A DNA stretch of 64,000 nucleotides from Candidatus Sumerlaeota bacterium (GCA_012513815.1 JAAZBM010000005.1:17702-81701), one strand, 5' to 3'. Counted from the first letter of the stretch, positions 34,503 to 44,398 are shown. Numbers and translations are program-made. Notes: a model not told the origin generated them from the letters alone.

Positions 34503-35651
34503 CTACCGGGGCTGATTTAGGTTGAGGTTGTTGCGCTTCTCGGTGTGTTCCTTGAGCGCGACTCGGAACTGCGTGAATGCCTGCGTCAGTTCCTCAAAAT
34601 CCGTAATGGTCATGAGTTTTTCGCGCATTCGTTTTGCGCCCGGACAACCCTTAATGTAGTGTTGGCTGTGCTTTCTCATTTCGAGAATGCCACGCTTCTC
34701 GCCCTTATACTGGATATTCGTCCGCGTGTGCTCGATGACGAGCGCGAGCCGTTCATCCACCGACACATTCTTCATGTAGTGCGGCACTCTGACCGAGATT
34801 TCCGATTCTTCCCCATCCGGGTAAATCATTTCGTCGCCCGGTACCTGATCCTCGTGCGTGATTTCTCCGGCGATGAATTTGTCAATGGCGCTAGCGCAAG
34901 CCGTGATGAGCCATGGATTTCCCATGAGTGCCCGACCAATCATAACCGCGTCGCATTGCGTCGTTCGCATCATTCGAATCGCGTCGGCAGGCGATGTAAT
35001 GTCGCCGTTGCCGATGAGCGGAACACTAATGACCTTACGCAGTTGCGCGATGTGCTCCCAGTTCGCGGAACCGCTGTAGCCCTGCTTCCGCGTCCTTGGA
35101 TGCAAAATGATGGCGTCCGCCCCCGCCTCCTGACAGGCCGGAGCAAGGTCGATGAAATTGAGATGCTCGTCATCCCATCCCGAACGTAGCTTGACACTCA
35201 CCGGCAGATTCGTATTGGCGCGCACAGCCTTGACGCACTCCACCGCAATCTCCGGCGTTTTCATAATAGCGCATCCGTTACCATTCCCCGTCACATGTTT
35301 TGCCGGGCATCCCATGTTAATGTCAATCCATGCCACCCCGCCGCGCTTGGTGATAATATCCGCCGCAAGCCCCATCCGTTCCGGGTTCGACCCCACGATT
35401 TGCACACCAACAGGCGCTCGCTCGCCCTCGTAATCAAGGATATTCCACGTTCCCCAGTCATCGCGCGTCAGTCCCTCCACCGAGACCATCGGCGTGAACA
35501 TCATCTCCGCCCCCATAGAGCGCATGATTTCGCGGAACGGTCTATCGCTGTTATTGCACAACGGTGCCGTGATGACGCGAGAGTGAATCAGCAGTCCCGC
35601 AATACTAAGCGGCGGCACGGATATGGGTGATGTATGGGCGTTTGAGTTCAT
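34503..35651 (-). CDS. dus: tRNA-dihydrouridine synthase
   Basis: A 382-residue FMN enzyme that reduces uridine to dihydrouridine in tRNA D-loops. The motifs are the TIM-barrel opening 'IHSRVITAPLCNNSDRPFREI', the catalytic Cys in 'INMGCPAKHVTGNGNGC', 'NLPVSVKLRSGWDDE', 'ILHPRTRKQGYSGSANWEHI' (FMN and substrate His/Arg), 'LIGNGDITSPADA' and 'CDAVMIGRALMGNPWL'. The C-terminal helical tRNA-binding domain has 'RKHSQHYIKGCPGAKRMREKLM'. Closest in pattern to DusB-type. AAAAGGG precedes the ATG. A small membrane-protein gene lies just upstream on the same strand. Confidence 0.95.
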   Translation of the reverse strand: MNSNAHTSPISVPPLSIAGLLIHSRVITAPLCNNSDRPFREIMRSMGAEMMFTPMVSVEGLTRDDWGTWNILDYEGERAPVGVQIVGSNPERMGLAADIITKRGGVAWIDINMGCPAKHVTGNGNGCAIMKTPEIAVECVKAVRANTNLPVSVKLRSGWDDEHLNFIDLAPACQEAGADAIILHPRTRKQGYSGSANWEHIAQLRKVISVPLIGNGDITSPADAIRMMRTTQCDAVMIGRALMGNPWLITACASAIDKFIAGEITHEDQVPGDEMIYPDGEESEISVRVPHYMKNVSVDERLALVIEHTRTNIQYKGEKRGILEMRKHSQHYIKGCPGAKRMREKLMTITDFEELTQAFTQFRVALKEHTEKRNNLNLNQPR

Positions 35652-35692
35652 TGCCCTTTTATCTACAACAATGACCGCTGTTAATTATACGC

Positions 35693-35848
35693 TTAGGGCG
35701 CCGGAGCCGGAATCACTGCCTGTGGTGTTGGTGCCGGAGTTGACGGGGAATGCTCGTTGTGTCTCTTCCCAAAGAATACCATGACAACAACACAGAGAGC
35801 AATTGCGATGATTAAAACAATACTCGACATAAACTTGTGACTTTTCAT
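35693..35848 (-). CDS. small single-pass membrane protein (51 aa)
   Basis: A 51-residue ORF (ATG at 35848, TAA at 35693-35695): a short basic head (MKSHKFM), one hydrophobic helix (about residues 8-26, 'SSIVLIIAIALCVVVMVFF'), then 'GKRHNEHS' and a Pro/Ala/Thr-rich tail ending 'IPAPAP'. The translation reads cleanly through the region between dus and lspA, which has no other candidate. GGGAG lies 15 nt upstream, rather far. The helix could be a signal anchor. Unknown function; may be cotranscribed with dus. Confidence 0.6.
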   Translation of the reverse strand: MKSHKFMSSIVLIIAIALCVVVMVFFGKRHNEHSPSTPAPTPQAVIPAPAP

Positions 35849-35924
35849 TTCTGTTACAAGTCGCTCCCTTTAATTTAGTATATTATAATCTTACATCCAA
35901 ATTTTTTTTCCAAATCTAATTTCA

Positions 35925-36605
35925 TCATTCAGATGCAGACTTATTTGATTTTTTTTCCCCCGAAACCGATTTTGGGTCAGAATCGAGTTGTTTCGTGAAG
36001 ATGGCAAGTATGATGATAATCGCAAGCCCGATGTCGATAAAAGAGTCGGCAACGTTGAATGTGGGCCAGTGCGACGACGCATAGTACCAGTCGATGAAAT
36101 CGATGACATACCCGAAGCGTAGCCGATCAACGATGTTGCCGATGGCGCCGCCAATAACCATGCCCGTGGCAGCAAACGACAGCAGATGCTGCCGCGAGAA
36201 AGTCCGCGCCCAACCGATGAGCGCGACAAGAATGACAAGCGAGATGATCGCCAGCAACAGGGGATTCCCGCTCAGCACCGAAAAAGCGCCGCCCGTGTTG
36301 TGTGCCAGATAAAAGTTGAAACATCCGGAGATGACTTCATGCGGCGGATAGTTCGGCTGAGCCATCGCCTGTGCCATTGCCTGTGTCGGGAAAAGGAACG
36401 ACGACAGCCCGATGTCATGTCCCGCGAAGCCATCCGGCGTGAGCATTGCGGTTGCCCACCACTTCGTGATGACATCCGCGACAAGCACCACTGCCGCCAC
36501 ACCGGCCAGCGTCAACCAACACGGTTTCTTGCCCCGTCCGAGGGGCGCGTCAGAGGCTTGAGCTTCAGCAGCTTCGCAGACTGCGGGGTCTTCATTGACA
36601 GACAT
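35925..36605 (-). CDS. lspA: lipoprotein signal peptidase (signal peptidase II)
   Basis: A 226-residue inner-membrane aspartyl peptidase that removes signal peptides from prolipoproteins. Family features: four helices, 'YLAHNTGGAFSVLSG', 'GGAIGNIVDRLRFGYVIDFIDW' with the first catalytic Asp, and 'TFNVADSFIDIG' with the second. It is longer than usual (about 160-170), with about 25 polar N-terminal residues, an insert of about 20 residues containing 'AMAQAMAQ', and a Ser/Lys-rich tail. It lies 14 bp after an orphan histidine kinase gene, so it is probably in the same operon. It acts on the lipoproteins encoded elsewhere in this window. Confidence 0.93.
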   Translation of the reverse strand: MSVNEDPAVCEAAEAQASDAPLGRGKKPCWLTLAGVAAVVLVADVITKWWATAMLTPDGFAGHDIGLSSFLFPTQAMAQAMAQPNYPPHEVISGCFNFYLAHNTGGAFSVLSGNPLLLAIISLVILVALIGWARTFSRQHLLSFAATGMVIGGAIGNIVDRLRFGYVIDFIDWYYASSHWPTFNVADSFIDIGLAIIIILAIFTKQLDSDPKSVSGEKKSNKSASE

Positions 36606-36619
36606 AAATATACTTATCC

Positions 36620-37951
36620 TTAAGTTGTTTCGGGCGCGACCGGAAGATAGATGGTAAAAATTGTTTCGCCGGGTTGACTCTGCACATCGATTCGCCCGCC
36701 ATGTTCGGCCGTAATTGTCTCGGCGATATACAGCCCAAGACCTGTGCCCTTGTCGGGCGTTTTGGTTGTATGGAACGGCGAGAATATCTTGCTGATGATT
36801 TCCGGCGGAATGCCCGGCCCGTTGTCCTGCAGCTTGATGACGACAAACTTCTTATCCGCCGTCATACTTGCCGACGCCGTCAGCTTGCCATTACCTTCCA
36901 TCGCCTGATACGCGTTCACCATAATGTTCGACAACACCTGAACGAGCCTGATGCGGGTTCCGAAAACCGGAGGTAGGTTCTGTTCGTCGAGCGTTTTGTC
37001 GATGATAAACTCACACCCTTTGCGCTCATACCTCACAAGCGCCGCGCTGCGCAGAATGAGTTCCGTCACATCGAGATACTCGGCCTCCGTCTCGGGAGCG
37101 ACAAATTTTTCCAGACCCACATCCCCAAGAATATTCAGGAACGCCTTCACCTCGCCGCGGATCGTATCCCGTTCCTGCGCGGTGAGCTCTGGCATATCAT
37201 CCAAATCATTCCGAATATTCAGCACCGGCTTCTTTAGGTCATGGAGCAAATTCGCCGTCAGTTGTCCGGCGAGCGCCATTCGCTCCATACGCGTAAGTTC
37301 TTTTTGCTTTTGTTCAATCTCAATCGTCGTTTGCGAAATCCGGACTTGCTGCCTGCGCAATTGCATAATAAGAGTCACAAGCAACGCGGCAAGCAACACA
37401 ATCATACTCGCGGCAAGCCCACGGACAAAGTTCAAAGTCGTCTTGTCCGTATTCACCATCAGAGTCCCCAGAGGAATCCCATCAAAATACAGCGGACGCT
37501 TAATCCATTCCGTCCCCAGTCCCACCGTTGTCGGCCTATCGTTAGGCGCAGACGTACCGGCATACTCCAATGCGCGCGCGTAGAAAGGATAGACAACAGC
37601 CTCCGTTCCGTCAGGGAGCTTCTTCGCGACAAGAATATGCTTAATCGCGATACGATTCTCAAAGTTACGCATCAGATTCTCCAACTCCGAGAACTGCACG
37701 CGAATATCATCAGGCACACCGAGCGTCGACGACTCCGAGAGAATCTGTTCGAGACTATCAATTTCGTTTTCCCAAGCCGTCACGATTCTGTTATGCATCT
37801 GCCACAGCGTCACCAGAGCGAGCAACGCGACAATGATTGCCAACGAAGTAATGAGCCGAATATTGATTTGCAAATTCGGTTGTTTCTTAATCCTCGGAGA
37901 CGGAGTTATTTCGTTTACTTTGTTGCGCATCGTCCTGTTGCAATAATACAT
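36620..37951 (-). CDS. membrane sensor histidine kinase (orphan)
   Basis: A 443-residue two-component kinase. It has an N-terminal helix (about 32-50), an extracytoplasmic sensor of about 130 residues, a second helix (about 180-200, 'GLAASMIVLLAALLVTLIMQL'), a coiled-coil linker, the phospho-acceptor His in 'LTANLLHDLKKPVLNIRNDL', N-box 'QVLSNIMVNAYQAM', and G1/F/G2 boxes 'LQDNGPGIPPEI', 'IFSPFHTTK' and 'GTGLGLYIAE'. HDLKKP replaces the usual HDIRNP/HE-type box. No response regulator gene is adjacent; the downstream partner in the operon is lspA. An internal Met at residue 8 is an alternative start. Confidence 0.9.
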   Translation of the reverse strand: MYYCNRTMRNKVNEITPSPRIKKQPNLQINIRLITSLAIIVALLALVTLWQMHNRIVTAWENEIDSLEQILSESSTLGVPDDIRVQFSELENLMRNFENRIAIKHILVAKKLPDGTEAVVYPFYARALEYAGTSAPNDRPTTVGLGTEWIKRPLYFDGIPLGTLMVNTDKTTLNFVRGLAASMIVLLAALLVTLIMQLRRQQVRISQTTIEIEQKQKELTRMERMALAGQLTANLLHDLKKPVLNIRNDLDDMPELTAQERDTIRGEVKAFLNILGDVGLEKFVAPETEAEYLDVTELILRSAALVRYERKGCEFIIDKTLDEQNLPPVFGTRIRLVQVLSNIMVNAYQAMEGNGKLTASASMTADKKFVVIKLQDNGPGIPPEIISKIFSPFHTTKTPDKGTGLGLYIAETITAEHGGRIDVQSQPGETIFTIYLPVAPETT

Positions 37952-38212
37952 TTTTCCGCGGAATATGAGGCAAAGTTAGATTGCGCTAACACAACATAAA
38001 CACGAGACATTTTATGTTCATGATGGACACTAAAGCTTTGCGAGACTTATTTCTTTTCGAAATAGCATTGCATAGCATCAGAGACAATCTTTGTTAGCGG
38101 CAGGTGGTTTTGTTTTTTGTTTGTGTGGGGACTCAATAATTTTATGCAAGTAGAACTTTTTGCCTGTATACTATTAATATCAAAGATTTTGGGATTTTCA
38201 AAGGTGTTTTAG

Positions 38213-40873
38213 GTGGAGAGTTTAGAACCGGTCGATCCTCGTATAGGGAATTTGGAGCGTGCCATTATCAATGGGCATTCCGATGTCGCGTTTGATATCA
38301 TTTCTTCTTTTCCTTCCGACGGCGTCGATGCATTGATGCTTGTCGAGTTGGCGGGGAATTTGCTCAGTCGTTTGTATTCGGAATTTCACGGAAGCGCAAT
38401 CGAGATGTTGTGGGGACGCATGGCGACCGTACCGAGTGGCCCAATCACGCGTATTCGCACGATGATTCAATCCGATGTCGAGGCAACGATGAATTGGCGC
38501 CGACGCCTGAACAGTCTGGTGAATGAGCGGTTGTCGAATCATTTGGTTGACGCCATGAAGGCGAGCAATATGAATGTGGTCAGCGCGGTGATGCAGGAGA
38601 TGGTGAATTCCGCCACCAAGGAAGAGGATCGCAAGATGCGTCTGCGCCAAGTGGGAGCACTGCTTGGCGGTTTGTTGCACGAACGCGAGCGTTCTTTCGC
38701 GTTTGTCCGTTCGGTTGGCGCGACACCCGAGCGCTGGGGATTTAAACCCAATGACGCTATGATTCTTCTAAACGAGTATAACGCCGCGGCCGCGCAGGTT
38801 GCCGCGCGACGACAGGACATGGAAATCGCGTCGATGAACACGGAGCTGACGCAAACGGTGATTGAGCTGAGCAAGTCGCTGCCAAATCGTATGTCTTTGA
38901 CCGAACCATCGGATGAGCAGGTGGCAACCTTTGACCGACAGATGCGCGCCTTGTTGCGCTGCGTTGTTTGCACCCCGTCGCATAGTTGTTTGCCCGAGAT
39001 GGTGATGATTTTGAGCGAGTTCGCGCCGCGCAATGTGAGCAGCACGGCGGCGGCGGCAGGCGCGGAACAGCGGCTTTACATGACGCTTGGCCGAACGGCC
39101 AGACTGACAACCGCGCGCGTTTTTGGCGCGTTGGGCAAAATACCGCAACTGGGCAAATTGTTTTTGGATTTCGCAATCGAGAACGCGTCCGAGGGAACAC
39201 GTATCGGAAAGTTCGCGGTTGAGACGCTCGGGGTTTTGCACATCGCCGAGGCCGAGGCTTTCCTGATTCGCAGTTTACAGGCGCGAGGCGGGCGGACACG
39301 TATCGAGGCCGCCTATGCGTTGGGCGCGATAAGCGGCTCGAAGGCGCTGGACGCGCTGGTCAAGTTCTTGCGCGAGTTGCTCAAGCAACCCGTGCTGGAT
39401 GTCGAACACAAACGGCTTGCCTATACGGTGATTGAGTCGATTGGGCGTGGGTTGCGCCCGCTGCCGCCCAAAGAACGCAATGGGATGATTCAGCGGTTGA
39501 TTCACGTGATTCCCATGACGGAAACAGATTTCAAGGTCGCGGTGCTGCTGAACTTTTTCAACGCGAAAATTGATGAGACCGACAAGAATATTTGCGAGTG
39601 GGGCGCCGCAACGGCCACGGAATTGCTGTGGTTGCCGGATAACTCCCGCTTGGCGTTGCGTGGCGCTCGCACGCAGTTGGGATGGCGTCAGCCGCTGATC
39701 GATTTGTTGATTCGTCTGATGCCCGTTGTGCCCGAAGTGATTGTCAAAACCGTCGAATCTAATCTGGGGCGCTATTGCGGCGCGTATCTGGCTGTGGCCG
39801 AATTGTTTGGCAGAGTGCCGACGCCAGAGGAATTGCCGGTTCTGCGGCAGATGGTCATCCAACTTGCCATGCAGTCGGAAGAGCACCATGGCGCCCGGGA
39901 CATGTACAAACAGGAGACCTACTACGACGCTTCGTCGGAATCCAGTTTGCCCCTGACCAAGGACACCGTTTTGGCGTCCGTCGTTTACGCGATTTCTCAG
40001 CAGAAGGACGAGGCCGGCGACGAGTTGCTGTCGGAAGTCTTCCGCATGGCGCAGTCAAAGCGCCTGCCGATGCCCGGACGCGAATCCGCGGCGTTGCTGA
40101 TGGAAGCCCACATGAAGGTCGCGAAGCGCAAGGGCAACAGCGACGCCAACATCCCCGAGGCGATGCAGTCCACTGCAGGCAAAAAGAAAAATGATTTGTC
40201 GATGATTGGCAACGATGTTTATCAGATGATTGACGATTTGTCGACGAGCTTTATGTTCAAAGGCAAGCGGCGTCAGAAGCGCGTCGCGGCACTCGTCGGA
40301 TTGGCGCAGGCGGGCGAAGTGCGCGCGCTGCCGCGAATGGTTGAGCTGCTCGGCGATGCCGATTCGGTGATTGCGGGAGCGGCGCAAACCGCGATTCTGG
40401 ATTTGCTGCCAAAGATTAGCGGCAAGGCAAATGAGTTCGAGATGCTGATGGATTCGCTGTTGCGCGAGTTGCTTCTGGTTAAGGAAAACGGCCCGCGCGA
40501 ACGGATCGCGTTCCTGTTGGCGCGCATGAAACCCGCGCAAGACCCGCTGCGGACAAAGATTGAGTCCACCATGATGGGAGCCAAAACGCCACAGGCGGTG
40601 AAGCTTGTTCTGGCACATAGCATTCTGCCAATCATCAAAGGCGCAGATGAAGTCGCAAGCGAGCAGTCGTCGGCTCGAAACAAAGCGGCCGAAAAAACAG
40701 ACGCTGAACCGGACCCCGCACTGGAAACTCTCAAGAGGTTCCTGCCCAACCGCGGGCTGCCCGGAATGGACGTGGAGATAAGCGAATTGGACAAAAAACG
40801 CGCCTACATGATGGCGCGCCAAGAATGGATTCGGAACGGCAAGCGTGGCCCCGAGCCACAGCCACCACAATAG
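38213..40873 (+). CDS. HEAT-repeat-containing protein, unknown role
   Basis: An 886-residue, soluble, almost entirely alpha-helical protein. It starts at a GTG with AAAGG 8 nt upstream. HEAT-like pairs are visible in the middle ('IEAAYALGAISGSKALDALVKFL', 'AEAFLIRSLQARG') and near residue 685 ('KRRQKRVAALVGLAQAGEVRALP', 'MVELLGDADSVIAGAAQTAI'). The ends are less regular, and the tail is Pro/Gln-rich. There is no signal peptide and no catalytic motif. It starts 16 bp upstream of ligA on the same strand, so it is probably cotranscribed and may be a scaffold. Function is not assigned. Confidence 0.75.
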   Translation: MESLEPVDPRIGNLERAIINGHSDVAFDIISSFPSDGVDALMLVELAGNLLSRLYSEFHGSAIEMLWGRMATVPSGPITRIRTMIQSDVEATMNWRRRLNSLVNERLSNHLVDAMKASNMNVVSAVMQEMVNSATKEEDRKMRLRQVGALLGGLLHERERSFAFVRSVGATPERWGFKPNDAMILLNEYNAAAAQVAARRQDMEIASMNTELTQTVIELSKSLPNRMSLTEPSDEQVATFDRQMRALLRCVVCTPSHSCLPEMVMILSEFAPRNVSSTAAAAGAEQRLYMTLGRTARLTTARVFGALGKIPQLGKLFLDFAIENASEGTRIGKFAVETLGVLHIAEAEAFLIRSLQARGGRTRIEAAYALGAISGSKALDALVKFLRELLKQPVLDVEHKRLAYTVIESIGRGLRPLPPKERNGMIQRLIHVIPMTETDFKVAVLLNFFNAKIDETDKNICEWGAATATELLWLPDNSRLALRGARTQLGWRQPLIDLLIRLMPVVPEVIVKTVESNLGRYCGAYLAVAELFGRVPTPEELPVLRQMVIQLAMQSEEHHGARDMYKQETYYDASSESSLPLTKDTVLASVVYAISQQKDEAGDELLSEVFRMAQSKRLPMPGRESAALLMEAHMKVAKRKGNSDANIPEAMQSTAGKKKNDLSMIGNDVYQMIDDLSTSFMFKGKRRQKRVAALVGLAQAGEVRALPRMVELLGDADSVIAGAAQTAILDLLPKISGKANEFEMLMDSLLRELLLVKENGPRERIAFLLARMKPAQDPLRTKIESTMMGAKTPQAVKLVLAHSILPIIKGADEVASEQSSARNKAAEKTDAEPDPALETLKRFLPNRGLPGMDVEISELDKKRAYMMARQEWIRNGKRGPEPQPPQ

Positions 40874-40888
40874 CGTGCGACAATAACC

Positions 40889-43129
40889 ATGGCGAATATG
40901 GACAAATCCAAACAACCCGAGCAATTATCACTTTTTGACGAGGTCGTTGATGGCGCGGGTGCACCCAAGCCAACAACAAATCCGGAAGCGGAAAAGCACG
41001 CCGCAGAGGTTGTTCGCTTACGCGCCGAGATTGCTCATCACGATCAGATTTATTATTCTGAGGGACGCAACGAAATTGAAGATTATGAGTATGACAAGCT
41101 CGTTCGAGAGTTGCGAACCGAAGAAGACAAACTGAAAAAGAAAGACCCGAATCACGAGTTGCTAACCATCGCTTCGCCGCTCAATCAGGTTGGCGGCGGC
41201 GCCGTCGACCGTACCGGCGAAACCGTGCGCCACGCACAACGAATGCTCTCGATTGACAACACGTATAATGAGGACGAGTTGCTTGATTTCGACAATCGTG
41301 TGCGCGAGGCCCTGTCATCCGCGGGAGAGCTTGCCGAGGCGTCAACGCCTGTCGATTATGTCGTCGAGTTAAAGTTGGACGGCATCGCGGTGTCAGTGAT
41401 GTATGAGCATGCCCAGTTGCGCTATGCGGCAACGCGAGGCAACGGCGAGGATGGCGAAATCATCACCGGAAGCTTATCACGCTCGCCCAATGTTCCGAAC
41501 AAGTTATCCGATGCCTTTGCGGCTTTTGATGTTTTGGAATTGCGCGGAGAAGCGTTTTTGACATTTGATGATTTCAACAGAATCAACAACTCGTTGGATC
41601 AGCTCAACAAAAAGCCCGCCGCGAATCCTCGTAATCTCGCGGCCGGAACACTCAAGCGACTGGATGAATTCAATTCGGCATCACGCCGCATTTCGGTTCG
41701 GTTCTACGCGGTCGGCGCAGCCTCGGGAGACGCGTTGCCCGAGACTCACAGCGAATTGTTGTCGATGTTTGCGGCCGGGGGTTTGCCCGTGAACGACACA
41801 TATCGGTTGTGTCACGGGATTAACGAGGTCATCGAGTTCGAGCGCGAGTGGGAACACAAGCGCCACGAGTTGCCATATCCGGTGGATGGACTTGTCGTGA
41901 AAGTCAATCGCCGCGCATGGTGGGACATTCTGGGGACGACCGCCAAGTCGCCGCGCTACATGATTGCGTACAAGTTCAACACAATGCGCGCGTCGACAGA
42001 ACTGCTCGCCGTGACATGGCAAGTCGGCCGAACCGGAATTCTGACTCCGGTCGCGGAGCTGGCTCCCGTACAGCTTGCCGGAACGACAGTCAAGCGGGCG
42101 ACACTGCATAATTACGATGAGATTTGCCGTCTTGGAGTTCGCGTCGGCGATGATGTTTTAGTCGAAAAAAGCGGCGAAATTATCCCGAAGATTCTGCGCG
42201 TCTCTGAGGATTATGTGCGCACTGGCAAAGAAACCGAGATTGCCATCCCGGCGTCATGTCCCGAATGTGGAGGGGCCGTTGTCCTTTCCGAGGGAGATGC
42301 TTCGCCATACTGTCAAAACGAGAATTGCGAGGGACGCAAGCGCGCGCAGTTCACCCATTTCGCGAGTCGCGCGGCAATGGACATTCAGGGACTGGATGAG
42401 GCATCCGTGCGGTTGGCAATGAATGGCGGAATCCTAAATGATATCGCCGATATTTACTATTGGACTGAGGCGCAATGGACAGATTTGTTGCGCCGTCGTG
42501 CGTCAGACGCTAATGTCAAGGGCGCCGAAAAGAAGGAGTATAAACTCGCTAAAATCATGGTCGATGAGGTCGAAGAGAGCAAGGCCGCTCCTTTGCATCG
42601 CGTGTTGTTTGCGCTCGGCATTCCGCAAGTTGGAGCGACAACGGCACGGGATCTTGCGCGCACCTTTGGGTCATTGGAAAATCTGATGGCGACAACCACT
42701 GAAGATTTGGAGAAAGTGGATGGCGTTGGCAGTGTAACAGCACGTGGCGTCGTGGATTACTTCGCGGACGAAGCGCACCGCAAAACCATCGACCGCATGC
42801 GGGCGGCGGGCGTTCGATTCGAGAACACACTGATAACTATTGTTGCCGGTGACGACCCGAAAGCAAACGAGAATAATCCGTTTATCGGACGGACTCTCGT
42901 ACTGACCGGAACCCTGTCGAGCATGAAACGGGATGAGGCAAAAAATCGCCTCGAAGCTCTCGGCGCGACAGTCTCGGGCAGCGTCAGCGCGAAAACATGG
43001 GCCGTAGTCGCAGGGCCGGATGCCGTCGGCACAACCAAACTAAAAACCGCCGCAGCCAAAGGCGTACAAATCATCCAAGAAGAAGAATTCCTGCGCCTCC
43101 TCGCCGCTGCCGAAGACCCAATCGCCTAA
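40889..43129 (+). CDS. ligA: NAD-dependent DNA ligase
   Basis: A 746-residue replicative ligase that seals nicks using NAD. Domains in order: Ia ('RLRAEIAHHDQIYYSEGRNEIEDYEYD'), adenylation with the adenylated Lys in 'VVELKLDGIAVSVMYE' (about residue 160) and 'YPVDGLVVKVN', OB fold ('WQVGRTGILTPVAEL', 'TVKRATLHN'), zinc finger ('CPECGGAVV...YCQNENC', about 455-475), helix-hairpin-helix ('DLEKVDGVGSVTARGVVDYF') and C-terminal BRCT ('NPFIGRTLVLTGTLSSMKRDEAKN'). It is somewhat longer than the E. coli enzyme (671), with an N-terminal extension of about 45 residues and inserts. It is cotranscribed with the HEAT protein and convergent with bioB. Confidence 0.97.
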   Translation: MANMDKSKQPEQLSLFDEVVDGAGAPKPTTNPEAEKHAAEVVRLRAEIAHHDQIYYSEGRNEIEDYEYDKLVRELRTEEDKLKKKDPNHELLTIASPLNQVGGGAVDRTGETVRHAQRMLSIDNTYNEDELLDFDNRVREALSSAGELAEASTPVDYVVELKLDGIAVSVMYEHAQLRYAATRGNGEDGEIITGSLSRSPNVPNKLSDAFAAFDVLELRGEAFLTFDDFNRINNSLDQLNKKPAANPRNLAAGTLKRLDEFNSASRRISVRFYAVGAASGDALPETHSELLSMFAAGGLPVNDTYRLCHGINEVIEFEREWEHKRHELPYPVDGLVVKVNRRAWWDILGTTAKSPRYMIAYKFNTMRASTELLAVTWQVGRTGILTPVAELAPVQLAGTTVKRATLHNYDEICRLGVRVGDDVLVEKSGEIIPKILRVSEDYVRTGKETEIAIPASCPECGGAVVLSEGDASPYCQNENCEGRKRAQFTHFASRAAMDIQGLDEASVRLAMNGGILNDIADIYYWTEAQWTDLLRRRASDANVKGAEKKEYKLAKIMVDEVEESKAAPLHRVLFALGIPQVGATTARDLARTFGSLENLMATTTEDLEKVDGVGSVTARGVVDYFADEAHRKTIDRMRAAGVRFENTLITIVAGDDPKANENNPFIGRTLVLTGTLSSMKRDEAKNRLEALGATVSGSVSAKTWAVVAGPDAVGTTKLKTAAAKGVQIIQEEEFLRLLAAAEDPIA

Positions 43130-43323
43130 CACCCGGCACCATCCGCAACCACACATAATACATGGCAACCACACATTCATGACAACAAGTGCTAAGCCCC
43201 TCGTGCATATAGTTAGTAAATACTCGCTACGCAATATTCATTACTTTTTGCATCGCATACTTTTATAAACTGTAGTCATTCAAAAGCAGTCACAATCGGG
43301 CAATTCCGCCAACAAAAAGGCTT

Positions 43324-44292
43324 TTACTCATCGAGAATCTTCGCCTCATACCCAAGCTCGCGCAACAACGCCATGTCCGTTTTCGTTGTAATCCCCACCG
43401 TTGTCAGCATATCGCCCGAAATGGCCGCGTTAGCCCCCGAGGCAAAACAACCCCGACCCTTGTCCGGGAGCAGCCCCCTGCCACCGGCCAGACGGATAAA
43501 GGCACTCGGAAGGATAAACCGATAAACCGCGACGATTCGGCGCATATCGTCATCCGTCAAAGACTCATTGTGCCCGAACGGCGTCCCGGAGATTGGGTTC
43601 AGCAGATTCATCGGCACACTCTTCACGCCAAGTTCACGCAGACTGAGCGCCATATCAATCCGATCCTCAACAGTCTCGCCCAGTCCCATGATGCCGCCGC
43701 TACACACAGACAGACCGGCAGCAAGCGCGCACCGAATCGCCTGCACCTTATCGTCAAACGTATGCGTGGTACAGATATTCGGGAAGTTCCGACGCGAAGT
43801 CTCCAGATTGTTATGAGCCCTCGTCACACCGGCATCCTTCAGCCGCCGAAACTGCTGCTCGCTCAGCAAGCCAAAGGAAACGCAAACAGAAATCCCGACC
43901 TTCTCTTTAATTTCTCGAACCGCGTCACACATCTCATCCACTTCCGCGTCCGAAAGACACTTCCCGGAAGTAACGATGGAATACCGCAAAACGCCCTGCT
44001 CGTGATTGAGCGCCGCCTGAGCCAAGATTTCCTCTTTTGAAAGCAAAGGATACCGTGGCGCGCAAGTATGATTGTGAGCGGATTGCGCGCAAAACTTACA
44101 ATTCTCCGAGCAACAGCCGCTTTTCGCGTTGATAATGGCGCAAATATCAAATCGATTCGAACAAAAATGCCGACGGATCCTGTCCGCATTCCCACACAAC
44201 TCCGCAAGCGGCTGTTCATACAAAAACAAAGCCTCCGCCCGCCCGAGCGGTTTCCCCTCAAGCACTTCATCAGTTAATACATCAAGATTCAT
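43324..44292 (-). CDS. bioB: biotin synthase
   Basis: A 322-residue radical-SAM enzyme that inserts sulfur into dethiobiotin. The cluster-binding motif is 'GCCSENCKFCAQSAHN' (CxxxCxxC, about residue 60). Further family segments are 'RYSIVTSGKCLSDAEVD', 'RAHNNLETSRRNFPNIC', 'CSGGIMGLGETVEDRIDMALSL', 'PMNLLNPISGTP' and C-terminal 'LAGGRGLLPDKG...GANAAISGDMLTT'. No other biotin gene is present in the window. GAGGG lies close to the start. The gene is convergent with ligA and divergent from the restriction island. Confidence 0.95.
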   Translation of the reverse strand: MNLDVLTDEVLEGKPLGRAEALFLYEQPLAELCGNADRIRRHFCSNRFDICAIINAKSGCCSENCKFCAQSAHNHTCAPRYPLLSKEEILAQAALNHEQGVLRYSIVTSGKCLSDAEVDEMCDAVREIKEKVGISVCVSFGLLSEQQFRRLKDAGVTRAHNNLETSRRNFPNICTTHTFDDKVQAIRCALAAGLSVCSGGIMGLGETVEDRIDMALSLRELGVKSVPMNLLNPISGTPFGHNESLTDDDMRRIVAVYRFILPSAFIRLAGGRGLLPDKGRGCFASGANAAISGDMLTTVGITTKTDMALLRELGYEAKILDE

Positions 44293-44398
44293 CGCCCATC
44301 CCTCACAGCAAAGGTTTATCTATAATAATACAATCAGACTCCCCCAAAAATATCCACCAACCAACTAACCGCACAAACACCACCCTCGCCTCCCCCAA

